DNA from: Lutjanus erythropterus
Taxonomy: Eukaryota > Chordata > Actinopteri > Lutjaniformes > Lutjanidae
DNA: 64,000 nt
Reading direction: 5' to 3'
NCBI GenBank assembly: GCA_020091685.1
Contig: CM034604.1
Span: forward strand, 6,561,820 to 6,625,819
Position 1 is the first letter of the stretch; each line of letters begins with the position of its first letter. The position numbers were made by a program, and so were the translations under genes. Below are positions 1 to 11,679 of this stretch, one piece after another. The notes beneath the pieces are model-generated. The model saw only the letters and a program-made list of their open reading frames with translations, was not told where the DNA came from and did not search any database.

Positions 1-113
1 CTCAACAAAAGATCAGTAGTTGGTAAAACTTTTTCAAAACTTAAAAAATCTATTTCAGTCCATTGCCTTGAAATTTTTCAGCTTTCTCAACTTTTTTTTT
101 GTTTTTACAGTTT
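1..113 (+). repeat. Foldback MITE (CACTGTAAA family), right arm only
   Basis: This matches the right arm of the complete foldback element at 50459-50990. Shared blocks are the 'aaaagatcagtagttggtaa' segment, the 'ccttgaaattt' segment and the terminal 'tttttacag'. The rest of the copy lies outside the window. It is non-coding. Confidence 0.7.
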
Positions 114-1160
114 AATGAAATATGTAGCATATATATTCCAAAATACATAAAACTCAACAACAAATTCGCACTGAGCCCGAGGCTCCTGATTATTTGGATG
201 TTTATAGATGAGTTTAAGATTAGCAAATTTAATAAAACTATCAAAACTTAACATATTTAATTTCTTAAGAACATGGCCATGATGTGACCTCATGACCTCA
301 TCAGCTTCCTTTCCAGAGTTTATTTGCTCGATTGTATATCATCATAAGAGGCTTGCTTGGTGTAGACGCCGCTTGTGAACACAAAGTTACGCAGTAACCT
401 GAATGTGGAAAGATCATGTGGTGCATGAATGTGTTTGCAGTTGGAACAGTTTGTCAAGCAACAAAAGAGAAACAAGAGGACGGACGCAAAAGGTACAAAT
501 GGTGCAGTAAAAATGATTTTATGTGTAGAATCGTAAAACAATCTAAAAAACAAATAGGAAGCAACTCTTACCAAAATAAAATAGGACGTGAAATCCAAAA
601 CCACAACAGCAGCATGAAATGGCAGGCAGTCTACATGTATTTAAGTTTGCTTTTGCAGCCTTGCTCTCCATTTTAACAGGCTTGCGATATTTGATTTGGG
701 AATCTAACATAAAGCTGTGATATTTTATTGCCCATTAATCTAATTTGATATGTCTGCCTGTCACCAAACAGTGCTGGCAAATCCAGCAAAACACAAGTCT
801 GACATTTAAAGACATTCATTAAAATATGAAAAGGTTTGAGGATGCATTTACAAAACAGTGAAACACTGATAGAATTAAAACAAATAAGGATGCAAATTCC
901 TTTTTTTTTTCTCAGTTGAATGACCTTTGTCTGTGTTGCAGGTATTCTCATTATCATGCAGACTTGTTGCAGTCGCCAACAGACTATCAGGAGGAAATTG
1001 TTCGATGAATGAATGAATGGGAAGAAGTACAGATGTCATGTTCTACAGGCTGATTGCAGGTGACAGTAGATTGACTCAGGAGAGGAAATTACAGCTTCAT
1101 GCCTGTTCGAATCACTCAGGTGTCATTTAAACGATAGCGTCTTCGTCCTGTCGCTTAAGT
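114..1160. other. No recognised feature
   Basis: AT-rich DNA with short homopolymer runs (T-tract near 901-910). Frames of 60-95 codons occur on both strands but overlap each other and show no known domain. I see no gene or structured repeat. Confidence 0.5.
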
Positions 1161-1164
1161 CGGC

Positions 1165-1260
1165 AACCTGCTGCTCCGGAGCTGTATGTAGCTCTTTAGC
1201 TCCTCTCCAGTGGCTCCTTGCGACTTTGGTTATTCTTTTTAACATTTTAATTTTCACTTA
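1165..1260. repeat. Short dispersed-repeat fragment
   Basis: The 'gctgctccggagctgtatg' and 'cctctccagtggctccttg' blocks resemble a common fish interspersed repeat built around 'tggctctttaa'. Recognition is from memory of the pattern; the element boundaries are not visible. Confidence 0.3.
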
Positions 1261-1276
1261 TCGTTGTTGTAGGTCT

Positions 1277-1746
1277 ATGAAAAAGTCAAGGCAAATGAAA
1301 TTGAGCTTTGAGCCAAACTCATAAGTTTTGAAAAGGTTTTACCAACTGCTAATCTTTTGTTGAGATAGTTTACTTTTCTTCTTTAGATAAACTTAAATCT
1401 TTGAGTTTTAGAAACCTCCCAAAACTGTATTTAAATCATATAGTAAATTCATTCAAGTGAAATCAAATGGTGGTTCAAATTTTAATATTTTCAATTAAAA
1501 CCATTTCATTTTCAGGCACCAAAATATTGACGAATCAGGTTCACAGCTCAAAGTGACCAAATTTTAAAATACAACTTTTTTGAGTTTCTAAAAGTTAAAG
1601 GTTCAAGTTTATCTAAAGAAGACTTTCAAATTATCTCAAGTAAAGGCAAACTTTTTAAAGTTTATTTCAATACATAAGAATTTGAGTTGTAGTCCGTTGC
1701 CTTGAAATTTTGAGTCACCTCAGTTATTATTTTTTTTATGGTGTAA
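1277..1746 (-). repeat. Foldback MITE (CACTGTAAA family), nearly full length, diverged ends
   Basis: Both arms of the family are present in inverted orientation. The left arm has 'aaggttttaccaactgct' and 'ttacttttcttctttag'. The right arm has the inverted forms, ending in 'ccttgaaatttt' followed by a degenerate 'tttatggtgtaa' terminus. The spacer ('ttttcaggcacc', 'ttcacagctcaaagtgacc') is the reverse complement of the spacer at 50690-50740, so this copy is inverted relative to that one. It is a non-autonomous element with no coding capacity. Confidence 0.75.
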
Positions 1747-3054
1747 AGTGATTCTTTGATTTGCCAACTGTAACAATATGTAGCCTCTAACCATTAACAA
1801 CAACAAAAAAAGTTTTAATATTTCATCAACTAAAATGTGCGTCATAGCCTACGTCTATGTCTTGTTGCCTTTTCCTCTAAATTTTGACAATGATTAGTCC
1901 TCTTGAGAGAGAGATAATTTAATAGTTGAGGCTCCAGACTGTTTTTTTGTTCTTTTCTTTTGGCTGGCTTAAGTGCTCAGTTTTAGTACTTCAACACTCC
2001 AATGCTGCCATGAGTATGCACTGTATTACCTAGATTACACCTGCAAATTACAGGGATCAGAATTCACTGAGACAGTTTGCTTTTTTTTTCATGCCGGTTG
2101 GCAGCGTAGCATAGCACAGCAGCTGTCCTTGAAGTGTGTGTAAAGTGTGTGTTTAGGGGAAAGTCCCTCCCAGGCCGGAGCGCTCCGGATGTGGGAGAAC
2201 AAAAGGAGAAGTATCAATGAACCATCACATCAAATCAGCGTCTCGTTCACACGTTTCTTTGACTTACCTAGAGGCCACGATGAACATGTGCGACTCAATG
2301 ACAGCTGTCTATCACACCGATCGCACGTCAGAGCTGAAGGTGAAAGGCGGTTGGAGGCGGTGTGGTGCTTGAGATGTGCTTCGGTGCAGCACTTGAGACG
2401 CTGTCTAGACGATCACCCCCACCGGATGTCTGCCGGTACAGATTTAGGTTGTTTTGCTCTGTTTCCAGACATCTGGGTTGGCCATTAATAGACACTGGCC
2501 TTCTTTCTGTATCCTCAGCAGGGTGGTGTGATTCCCAATCACAACCTCTACATCGAATGTCCTTGTGTTGCCCAGGAAATAGGCCGGCAAAGGTGACTCT
2601 GCAAAGCTGTGAAATATTAATCTGGCTCGTGGTCAGAAAACATGTTTCCTGTGTTTGTTTGAGCATCAATAATTGACTCTCTGGGAAATGATTCTAATAT
2701 TGTCAAATCAACTTGGTAGATAGGATAATGCATCTGGAAAAAGTTTTATTTTTATCACAGGGGTGTTCAATTAGGGTTACAATGCATAATATTGTTCTTT
2801 CTGTCAGCCTTGAGGCCTGCAAATATTTAAGAAACTCAGTGCATTTTGATAAGAAGTACTGAATGTAAAAATAAATGTCTTTATTCTCAAGAAAAGAGTA
2901 ACTTGTAACATGTAACTTTTACTGAACAGCAGCCATTGTGATCATTGTTTGCAATTACTGAATAATGATAAATGCTAAACCAGAATGCAGGACAACTACA
3001 TAAGAGTCATAAAGTCAGCAAAGTGACTCAGTAATGTTATTTACATAGTTATAT
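1747..3054. other. No recognised feature; mixed-composition non-coding DNA
   Basis: 2150-2600 is less AT-rich and has overlapping open frames on both strands (113, 113 and 104 codons). None has a recognisable domain or conserved-looking composition. Opposed frames over the same bases suggest chance openness. The rest is plain AT-rich sequence. Confidence 0.45.
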
Positions 3055-3684
3055 CCAGAGGTGTGGACTTGAGTCACATGACTTGGAGTCAAGTCAGACA
3101 TGATTCTTGATACTTTCCACAGGCCCAAAAAAAATTTTTTTTTAAGTATGCTATTTAAAAAGCGTGCCCAAAGTCAATTAATTTCCCTTCATTTCCTGAA
3201 TCAAAGTTAAGTTTCAGCAAGTCAGCACGTCATTCCCCAGGTCCACTTTGTTTGAACCAATCCAACAACATCCAATCAAGTTGCAGGATAGGGCTGTGAA
3301 GAAATGATGTACCATTTAGAAAAAAAATATAAAAGAGGATATTATTTGTGTACAAAAACTATAAGGTGGTCAATAAGAATTGCAGTATGCAAAACTTGCA
3401 ATCAAAACAAACCCAACTTCCAACTTTGTTTGACATTTGAAGTTGCACAAAGAATGGTAAGGTTTATATTAGCGTAGTTAGCAAGCTAATGCTTAGCTAG
3501 CTTTGGTATGGATGGCGTAAGTAACTTTGTTAATCAATAAGACTGGAAACTCACACATAATGACTTGTTTAGAACTTGAAACTCAAAGTTTAGGACTTGG
3601 AAAATGGCTTTTGATTTGGCAGTCTTGACTTAGGGCTTGACCTGTGATGCAAACTCTCAAGAGCACTTAACTTCCCAACTCTGG
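3055..3684. mobile_element. Non-autonomous TIR element ('gtgtggacttgagtcac' family)
   Basis: The segment begins 'ccagaggtgtggac' and ends 'tcccaactctgg', which are imperfect inverted termini. Inside are the repeated 'acttgagtcac' and 'acttggagtcaag' motifs and, near the right end, 'ggcttgacctgtgatgc'. I recognise this as a fish interspersed repeat. It has no open frame of note. The superfamily is not determinable by eye, and no clear target-site duplication was seen. Confidence 0.55.
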
Positions 3685-4239
3685 TAATATCCATCTAAAG
3701 TTAGCAAACATTAGCTGACATTAGGCACTGTAAGCTATTGGTCATAACAACCAAAGTAAAGATGTAACAGCAAAACCTCTGAGTTCCTTCAATTGAGCAA
3801 ATTCAGCCTTTCTTCTCCTCTCAAAATTTGTTTTGTCTAGTTTCAAAACAATTAAAGTGACAAGGAAATTGAGTCTAATTTAAAAGTCACATGCTTGCAA
3901 TTAGGATTTTTTACAACAGACATCTCGACTCAGTAAGAAAAGCACAGGGTTTACTCAACACTAACAATGGTTCTGGTCTATTCAAGCGCCTCAGTGAGTC
4001 ATGACAATGTGACAGTGACTCAGCATGAACAATACCAGTACCCTGAAACTAGCAGCTAAATATTATTCATTTCATTAATTTCAGCTGTAATTTTCCTACT
4101 GCCACATGTCATGTCATCTTTCAGGGAAAATCTAACATCAATCTCAGGAGCTAAATCAAACTGACTGGAAAGTCTGCGTTTTGCTAGCTCGAGTAGTGTA
4201 AGCTAGTTCATTTACATCTTCCACAAGTTATTGTTTTCG
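3685..4239. other. No recognised feature
   Basis: Ordinary AT-rich non-coding sequence. I see no repeat structure and no plausible exon. Confidence 0.45.
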
Positions 4240-5095
4240 TAACACTTTATTTAAAGGGGTGTGCACAATACTGGCATGACACCATCATAACCATGACATG
4301 CCACCTGTCACAAACCTAAAGTCTTTATGGGTCATTATGAACGTTGTAATCAAGTGATATTTTGACATTAATCAAGACAAAAATGTATTGACTACTTGAC
4401 ATTACTCAAGCCAACAATGTCTTTGTTAGAATATCTTGACATTAATTAAACCAACGTCTTTATAACAACTTCACATGAACCAAGACAAAAGTGTCTTGAC
4501 AATAATCATGACAAAAATGTCTTATGACAGCTTGAAATTAATCATGCCAACACTATCTTTGATATGACAATGTGACATTAATCAAGACAAAAATGTCTTT
4601 GTTATAACAACTTGACATTAACCAAGGCAAAAATGTCTCATGACAACTTGACATTAATCAAGTCACAAATGGCTTTGTTATGACAACTTAACATTAATCA
4701 AGCTAACAGTGTCTGTATTACAACATGACATTAACCAAGACAACAATGTCTGTTATGGCAACTTAAAAATTAATAATAAACATAACCTGTCATAAACACT
4801 AGAGCAGGCCTAATTATCAAACTTAAAGACAATAGTTAGCATTATCTGTTAACATTACATTATACTGTCATTTGTAGTTGGTTTCGACATTGGTTGTCAT
4901 GACGCCATTATAATTGCATTAAGAATTTCCTCCTGAATCTCAGCTACAGTGATATATTTTGGACTTGTCATAAAGATGTCCTATATTACACTATGTACAT
5001 GATACTGTCAGATGCTTTCATGACGGTGAATAATTCCCTTGACCCTCACTAACATTTGGACTTGACATAAAGTTGTCATTAAATGTTGTAAATCC
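4240..5095 (+). repeat. Dispersed repeat ('aacactttatttaaaggggt' family) containing a minisatellite
   Basis: The left part ('ttaaaggggtgtgcacaa', then repeated 'catgacaccatcataac' motifs) matches the start of the copy at 37408-37500. The right part is rich in 'gacttgtcataaag' and 'tgacataaagttgtcatt' motifs, similar to 38225-38400. A tandem array occupies the middle. I recognise this repeat from fish introns; its class is uncertain. Confidence 0.55.
4353..4766 (+). repeat. Minisatellite, about 37-44 bp unit, about 11 degenerate copies
   Basis: Units centre on 'ttgacattaatcaagac' followed by 'aaaaatgtctttgttatgac'. Cores recur near 4364, 4401, 4437, 4469, 4496, 4531, 4571, 4612, 4649, 4688 and 4727. 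Copies differ by substitutions and by presence or absence of the 'ttgttatgacaa' half-unit, which produces the variable spacing. Confidence 0.8.
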
Positions 5096-5639
5096 AGTTT
5101 AACTACAGAGTACAGTACCAAGGTAATAGTTGCCTGATGGACAGATAGCTAGCTTCACATGTTGCTAAAATAGGCTACCTGCTAACAGCTGTTAATTGTA
5201 ATTGGCTAGTTAGCTTGGTTATCATGCAGCTAGGCGTCCTATTAGCTGACTCTGCCCAGTGTGCCAGGACCCAATCCCAGCAAGAGAACCGCCCTGGTAC
5301 TGTATTCCCTGTCAATCTGGTCACCGTTGGTCTCAGAGGCTGTGTTTGGTCCCAGCCTGGCCTTGTCCTGCAGATGCACCAGTAGCCCTAATTAATGTCA
5401 ACACAAAAATATAGGACATTCTGTGTGTTTGTGCATCTGTTCAGGATATTCCAATAAATTAGTGTTTTCTAGCACGCTGTCTGAGAAGTCCAGCAGACAC
5501 ATTCTGCAGGTTTGTTTTCTTCTGTCCTCTTCCCTGTCTTCAGCCTGCTTTCATTCTCTTCCTCGCCCCACACTCCTCGTCTTCGCTCGGTCCCAGGTGA
5601 AATGACGATGATGAGGGCTGTCCCTCCCCACTCCCCCCT
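5096..5639. other. Unique-looking DNA with one shared repeat block
   Basis: 5275-5320 ('gccctggtactgtattccct') is shared, in inverted orientation, with 37718-37760. That suggests it belongs to the same dispersed repeat as the preceding segment. The rest shows nothing recognisable. Confidence 0.35.
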
Positions 5640-5720
5640 TCTCTATCAGCGGTATATGGGAAATAAAGGACGCTATAGCATTTAATTAGCTGAATCAAAA
5701 TTTCAAATGAATCATGCTAA
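5640..5720. other. Candidate conserved non-coding block
   Basis: Non-repetitive sequence with a homeodomain-type TAATTAG core ('gcatttaattagctgaat') and 'gaatcatgctaatcc', unlike the surrounding repeats. Regulatory status is a guess from composition only. Confidence 0.15.
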
Positions 5721-6282
5721 TCCGGCCTGACATGATCTACTTTCTCCATGTCTCTGAGCACCAACACAATTAAGTCAGGAAAAAAAGAGACATAAAGGAT
5801 TACTACATGGACTAGAAGACACAAGAGCTGCTCCGCTGCATGGGGGAGTTCATCTTGGATCCATTTTAATGCCCCCATGTGTGTATGAAGGGGCAGCAAG
5901 GGGGACAATTGCCCTAGTCCTTTATCATGATAGCACCCAAGTGTCCACTGCCAATACACTGCAGGCACATTCACATACTTAGTGACAACCTTTTTTTTTC
6001 TAAACATAATGAAGAGATTTTAATGAATCACATCCAAGGCTATTGCTATGATTGAGCACAGAGGTCATCTTCATTAGTTGCAGGGCATTTTGCATTGTTT
6101 GATTTAAAAGTAAAACTAGATATTTCAACTTCAGTACTTTTAAAAGGACAAACAAATGAAAGATTCATTATTTTCTGGCAGTGCAGAAGGTTTTAAAACA
6201 GAAAGTAGATCTTCATGAGGTTTAATGACTTCCTGTGGTTTTGATCACTTCTTCATTTTTTGCAGGATTTCTGGGATTGCTT
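5721..6282. other. No recognised feature
   Basis: A minus-strand open frame of 96 codons (5717-6007) has no recognisable domain. I see no repeats here. Confidence 0.4.
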
Positions 6283-6547
6283 AGCCTGACACACCAGATA
6301 CACAGAACCCGAAGGAAACTCGCATGATCTCGCAAATCCAGCTTCTTTGCAAGGTACGTCTCCTATTACATCATATGGTTTGTTGATCTGATTTATGGAA
6401 GTTAGCCCGTGTTGGATGTGACAGTCAGATGGGTCACCCAATCAGCTTCCAAGTGTTTTCTGAAAGTGCCTGCCCTTTTCTAAACTGTTTCTAAGGACGA
6501 CTTCACAGATGGTTCTGTGTAACAAACCATCTGGTGTGTCAGGTTAC
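6283..6547. mobile_element. Small TIR element (MITE) of the helicase-repeat family
   Basis: About 265 bp bounded by inverted ends 'cctgacacaccagat' (6285-6299) and 'atctggtgtgtcagg' (6529-6543). The left flank carries TTA and the right flank TTAC, so a short TTA-type duplication is possible but not proven. Internal blocks ('tggaagttagcccgtgtt', 'gtgcctgcccttttct') are shared with the copies at 13.5, 16.1 and 42.3 kb. It is non-coding. Confidence 0.7.
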
Positions 6548-6736
6548 TACCAGCAGTGCCAAGTGGTAAATCAAATTCTTGCCAAAGTGTGTCAGAGAAC
6601 CATAAAAATATGTTCTTCATCTAGAAAAACCTTAAGTGTAGTTCTTTGCTCTTCTTTCAATGAAAAAATTACTGTCCAGGTCTGATGTAACTGATGCTAT
6701 CACAGTATCTATGCTAACCTCCTCAGGAGCTGCCAT
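6543..6736 (-). pseudogene. Decayed fragment of a RecQ-like SF2 helicase (repeat-borne)
   Basis: On the minus strand an ATG at 6736 opens MAAPEEVSIDTVIASVTS, followed by a segment resembling the helicase Q-motif and linker, with frameshifts. Near the end the sequence reads HFGKNLIYHLALLVVT, which resembles the Walker A stretch and following helix of RecQ-type helicases (family pattern PTGxGKSxxYQ). The invariant PTG is damaged (a stop and shift precede HFGKN), so it cannot encode an active ATPase. Homology then ends abruptly at the TIR of the element at 6283-6547. The RecQ link is from family knowledge, supported by independent copies at 13.3, 16.2 and 42.1 kb. Confidence 0.6.
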
Positions 6737-6925
6737 TGTCTGAGACGAGTTACTTCGGGCGGACACAGGTGGGATTGTCGAACCACAAACGTAGCTGCCA
6801 GCGGCCCCTCCAAGGACGGTGATTGGCTGCACCACTTTTGGTACGGACACAAAGGGATAACTTGAAGCCTGGCAAGATGGACTCTCACATGATCTCACGA
6901 ATCCAGCTGCCTCACAAGGTAAGGG
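6737..6925 (-). repeat. 5' part of helicase-carrying repeat
   Basis: On the minus strand this runs from 'taccttgtgaggcagctgga' (about 6920) through 'tatccctttgtgtccgtacc' to the ATG at 6736. The same order is found at 13141-13311 and 41935-42118. It lies upstream of the helicase-like start in every copy, so it is the 5' flank of the repeat unit. Confidence 0.65.
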
Positions 6926-8075
6926 ATCTCTTGACATAATTAAAACTGCTTTTAAACTCAGAACAGCTATATAATAGTAATTGCTGTATGGATCTGACAT
7001 GATATCATTATTGATGTCCTACGTCAAGTAAAAAAAAGTTGGGCATACAGGACGCTGCTGGGAAGTAGTGTTAGAGTTAGTACTCTTGTGTGGATTAAAT
7101 GATGACCCACTATCAGTCACTGTTCAGTTTGGACCCACATTTATTTCGGCACTGGTGAATTAAAACAAGAAAATCAACCTCCACATCCAGCTCTCATTAA
7201 CAATGCAGCTCAGCATGCACTGAAACAAAATGAAGCAAAATAGCCACACCACCTGGATTAGTTGCGAGCTAATGGCTAACAAGGTAACAAAGTAACCCAT
7301 ACAGCAGCTTGCTCCACATACACCTCCAACCACCCAACATAATCACAGAACATTAGTTAGTGTTTTGGGGAGCTTATCTTCATTTGTATGGTAAATAAAA
7401 CACACTTTTAACCATAAAAAGTAAAGTATTTTGGTGGAACTTAGCCAGAGCCAACCATGGTAATGTCCATGGTAACTGATACATCAAAATAAAACACTAA
7501 ATAACATAATAATGAAACAGGTAAGTTTGCAACAATAAATCAAATTCAGTGCACCTTCAGTAATGACGATGACAGCTTGTCATTGTAAGTGGTATCACCA
7601 ACTTCTTAACTCTGCAACAGTAGCAGGGTTCTGTTTCAGGACTAATAAATTACATGGTATCAGTCTGGTGAATAAACTTGCATACTTGACTGGAACAACC
7701 CTAATAATAAAACCATCATTCCACGTGCAGTTGCAGAGAGGAAAGTCTGCCATGTTTAGTCATTTCAGCATATTGTTTGGCAAAACAAACATTTTTGGTT
7801 TGTTACTGCTCTGTACTCTGTGTTGGGGATGGAACCTCCATCCTGTATGGCCGATAAAGCTTCCTGTTGAACTGCATGCATTTTCATTGAAAGTTTTGCA
7901 CTCTGCTTTGTTCACTGTTTCCACATAGCTGGACTGTAAACTAGGAATTAACCAGACATGACCAACACACAACAGGCATTCCTAAAATCCCTGCTTCTAC
8001 TCATATTGTCACAACTTGCTGCACAGATTAGAAATCAAAGTAGCACATCATTATCAATGAAAGTTGCAATTTAGT
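6926..8075. other. No recognised feature
   Basis: AT-rich non-coding DNA. A plus frame of 121 codons at 7563-7928 lacks any recognisable domain and overlaps a minus-strand frame. Confidence 0.4.
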
Positions 8076-8079
8076 ATAT

Positions 8080-8880
8080 ATTTATTGAAGCTGCAAGCAC
8101 CTGTTGGGGAGTGCTGCGACCACAAACACGTGGCCAGATATTGATTGGTCAACAAAGCACTGGATTTTCACATGCTTTAGACACCACAGGGAGGAATTTG
8201 ATGACAATTCCTGTGTCAACTAGGTGACTATGACTACTGATTGGTATGTAGATGTGTTCAGACTGGGACTATAATCAGATGTGAAGTTTGATGCAGATTG
8301 CATCATTTAATCCAAAGTTATAGCAATTTCATGTTTAATGGCGAGACATCAAAACTCGACATCATGCCACGGCCACATCGTTCAACACCGAGCAAATCAT
8401 TTAAGAATGTTTGATCATGAGCTTGTCTACACGGCACACACCAATTTTGAAGTCAATGGGATTATTTCTGTAGGAGGAGTTTGTTAAAATACGACGTGTG
8501 GAAAACACCAAAATGGAACACGAAATTCAAAATGACCGACTTCCTGTTAGGTTTATGTGATGAGTTCAAGAGACTTTTTTGTGCATCTAGGCATGATACG
8601 CGTGTATCGATTTTTGTGCATATCGGTAAAGTGTGCCACAGGGGCTGCTTTTTAGAAGGTGTGACCAAACCATTGGGCTACGCCCATTGCCAGAAACTAT
8701 ACCCCACAACATTTTTTACCATGACTTATGCGTGTGCCAAGTTTAACGCGCCATTGAGCATGTTTAGCCCCACAAAAATGCGACTGAGGGGAACAAAGAC
8801 GAAAAAGAATAATAATCCGAGCAAATCCAATGGGGTCCTTGCACTCTTCAGGGCTCAGGCCCTAATGAATACATAATGTT
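8080..8880 (+). repeat. Long dispersed repeat ('gctgcaagcacctgttgggg' family)
   Basis: About 800 bp of less AT-rich sequence. Phrases such as 'ttgttaaaatacgacgtgtg', 'aatgaccgacttcctgttag' and the terminal 'ggggtccttgcactcttcag' belong to an interspersed repeat I recognise as abundant in fish genomes. A 131-codon plus frame (8481-8876) lies wholly inside it and does not resemble any protein, so I do not call it a gene. The class (Helitron-like, LINE 3' end or other) cannot be settled from one copy. Confidence 0.5.
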
Positions 8881-9289
8881 TGTTGGTACAGTACATTTGT
8901 GTTTCATAACATAGTATTGATCACATGTATTATTTTTTATAATTAGGTCTACGCAGAGATTGTCAGGTTGCCAGTCATCATCATGTAGTGTTTACATCTT
9001 TATCAAAGTTAAATTACTACAAAAAACACATCTGATTCATAATGTATCACAGTAACTGAGTAACTTAAGAAATTAGCTCTTTGTTCACTGTATCTGTTTT
9101 AAAACACTTTGTGAAAATCCAGAGGCAACAATGGTACAAACACAACACCATGTGGCATTTTGGGAAAACAAAGCCTGCTCAGGGCACTGACATATTCATG
9201 AGGCAAAGTTTAAGAAAGGAAGAAAAAAGGTGAGGCACTTTGCTGTTGACGGGTTGTCTAAGGAACATAACTGCTACCCAAGAAACCGA
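8881..9289. other. No recognised feature
   Basis: AT-rich non-coding sequence without visible repeat structure. Confidence 0.4.
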
Positions 9290-9440
9290 TCTAATTATTC
9301 TCTATCGCAGCCCAGCCATTGATTCAATCAACAAGATTGGTGGTGATTGATTTAATTAGTGTTTGCTTAATGCCCAAGAAGCAGGCTTGCATGTAAATTA
9401 GTGTTTTGTTTTTCCAGTTGTTGTTATTTTGTTAATTTGA
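9290..9440. other. Candidate conserved non-coding block
   Basis: Non-repetitive DNA containing 'cgatctaattattctc', 'ccattgattcaatcaac', 'gattgatttaattagtg' and 'gtaaattagtg'. This is a cluster of TAATTA/ATTGATT cores typical of homeodomain and PBX-type sites. It is an impression from motif density only. Confidence 0.2.
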
Positions 9441-11395
9441 CGAGGGATGCCTCTGACACTGGAGCTGCTGCTGCTGCTGGGCCTGGATCCTGTTGGCTTT
9501 GAAGGAACACACTTCTATCTGCGCTTCTCCTCACTGAAGGAGAGAGGTGTGGTGGTTTGAAGTGGAGGTGACAGACAGCCTGAACAGAGAGTCTGAGATT
9601 TTATAGCAGGTTCTATCTTTGAGTAATTGGCATTGAAAATACACAGTGGAATATAAAAAATAAACACGAGCAAGACTTAACAAACTGCTGGAAAAGATGG
9701 TTTGTGAACTGGTGTATGGTGTACAAGGAATTACTTTAGGCAGCAATGATAAATGAAAATAAAGATGCTAAAAAAAAGTATGATATTAATTTTCTTATGT
9801 GGTTGTCAAAGCCACAGGGGCAAAAGGCAGCATGCAGCTGCTGACCCCTGCTCTATAGAATTACTATGCGTATTATGGATTTTGAACATAGCTTTAGTCT
9901 AGTTTAATGCAGGGAACAAAACTCCACTGCACAAGATGTCCTCATAAACTTTAAGCACTAAAAGCATAATAACTTGAAATGGAACCAGGAGCACTTTACA
10001 AAGAATATTCCGCATACATTTAATTACACGAGCTGATGTTTCAGCAACAATGTGCCTCCCAATATGCCTTCCTTTTCTTTTTTTTCCAATATCAATTATC
10101 CTATACACTATTCCCCCTTCGGATATGATAAATAAAGATGTTACCGTGCTTCTCTGAGGAAGGCACGCTGTTGCCAAAAACATCAACCCGTGGATAAAGT
10201 CTGCGCTGCACATCCATCAGATCATGTTGTTAATTTTATAGTTTCTCTTTCCTCTTGCCTTGTTTTGATTATTTTAATGTTAATTACAACTTTGTCTTTG
10301 CCGAGTTGGACAGCATGAGGTCTGGTATAAATAACTGAATCAGACCCACAGCTGATGATCATAAATATAAAGTGAAGAAAATAAATACTTCTCAAAGTAG
10401 GAAACTGGTGAGCAGGAGATTGAAATGACAGTTGGTATCATCCTTTTAGCTGCCAGTTAGCAGAACTAAATTCAAACATGCTATGATCATTCATTTTTAA
10501 CAATAAAATAATGTAATTAGGATGGCATTCAACTGGGAGTTTAAAGTCATTAAGGCCTAAAAGCTGTCTCAGATAAAAGGAACATGAATCCCTGTATGAA
10601 AATGGTCAAATGTAAAGACATGGAATGTCTCCAAAAATGATCAAAAATCTGCATTTTTAAATGTTTGATATTGCAAAAGCCCCTATGTATCCTACCAAAA
10701 TATATTTTTAAAAATTTGTGAGACACAAATAGAGAAGGCTCAGCTCACTTTGTTTGTCCAGGTTTTGAAATTTCCATCCTTGCGATTCGTGCCTTGACCC
10801 CAATACAACAGAGGTGAATTGCATTTTGTTTGTGGTGCTCACAGCACAGAGAATGACATTATTCTTGGCCTCACAGTGCAATAATAAATGCTCACAGGCC
10901 TGAACTTAACTGTTGTAGTGCTGAGGAATCACTCAGAGATATTGCAGTCTTGCCCTGCAGCTATTTTGGAATGTGTTGAGAGCGTAACATCTGCTGCTGG
11001 GAACACAGGGACTGACTGGTAAATGTCTTCCTCTGATTTCTGCTCACTTGTTTTAAGCTTTTCTCTTTCGTGGGATTTCAACATCCTAAACTGGTACATG
11101 GATGTGAAGCAGCTGAAAGGGGGCATGATGGAGTAAACTGACACATGCCATAACTGTCCAATCAGGAATCCAACTGTGTTGTAGGAGTGCAATGCTAAAT
11201 CGGTGTCAACCCTGCATAAACATATGAAAAAAACAGACACAGAGAGGAAAGCGTCACACTATGACACAGAAGGTAGCCCTCCAGCTTTATGTTCTGATGT
11301 GCTGTCAAAGTCAGGTGACATAGTATAAAGACTGATGAACTCTGCATATGGAGGAGGTGCGTGGATGGATGACCAAATACAGGACTTTTGTGTTT
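9441..11395. other. Mostly unrecognised non-coding DNA
   Basis: A short (GCT)n run sits near 9463-9479. 10135-10200 ('ctctgaggaaggcacgctgt', 'aaaacatcaacccgtgg') resembles a widespread retroelement tail in which a 'gaggaaggc' phrase is followed by 'cgaaac'-type sequence, but too little is present to classify. Frames of 103-104 codons on the minus strand show no domain. Confidence 0.35.
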
Positions 11396-11590
11396 GTGTT
11401 CCGTATGCAACCAAAAGTTACATTACGTATGTGAACTTAGACAGCTTGGTTACTTTTTGTGAACTTTTCCTAAACCTAACCAAGTAATTTTTCCAGCCTT
11501 TATTTTGAAAGTGTTTCGAACGGAACATATTTATTATTGCTAACTTGACTACAGAGCCCTCCAAGAGCAAAAGTGAAAGTAGAGGGGTTT
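11396..11590 (-). repeat. Dispersed repeat ('cctaaacctaaccaagt' family), copy 1
   Basis: 'tttcctaaacctaaccaagt' then 'gcctttattttgaaagtg' and 'atatttattattgctaactt' recur at 51040-51150 and 61595-61915 in the same order. No coding capacity. Strand is relative and arbitrary. Confidence 0.6.
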
Positions 11591-11605
11591 CTGCAGGCAT
11601 AGACA

Positions 11606-11641
11606 CATATTATATATTATATAATATATTATATATTGCAT
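11606..11641. repeat. AT-only palindromic run
   Basis: An alternating ATATTATA tract includes a self-complementary core 'atatattatataatatat'. It is low-complexity and could extrude as a cruciform. Confidence 0.7.
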
Positions 11642-11679
11642 ATTTTTCTGGATAAAAATCATGGTTACACTTCAATTTA

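Noticed and set aside
2147-2676. Three overlapping frames of 104-113 codons on both strands
   Set aside because: Opposed frames on the same bases, no motif, no start context or splice signals that stand out.
8481-8876. 131-codon plus-strand frame
   Set aside because: Lies wholly inside a dispersed repeat, has no domain, and the repeat's conserved phrases cross frames.
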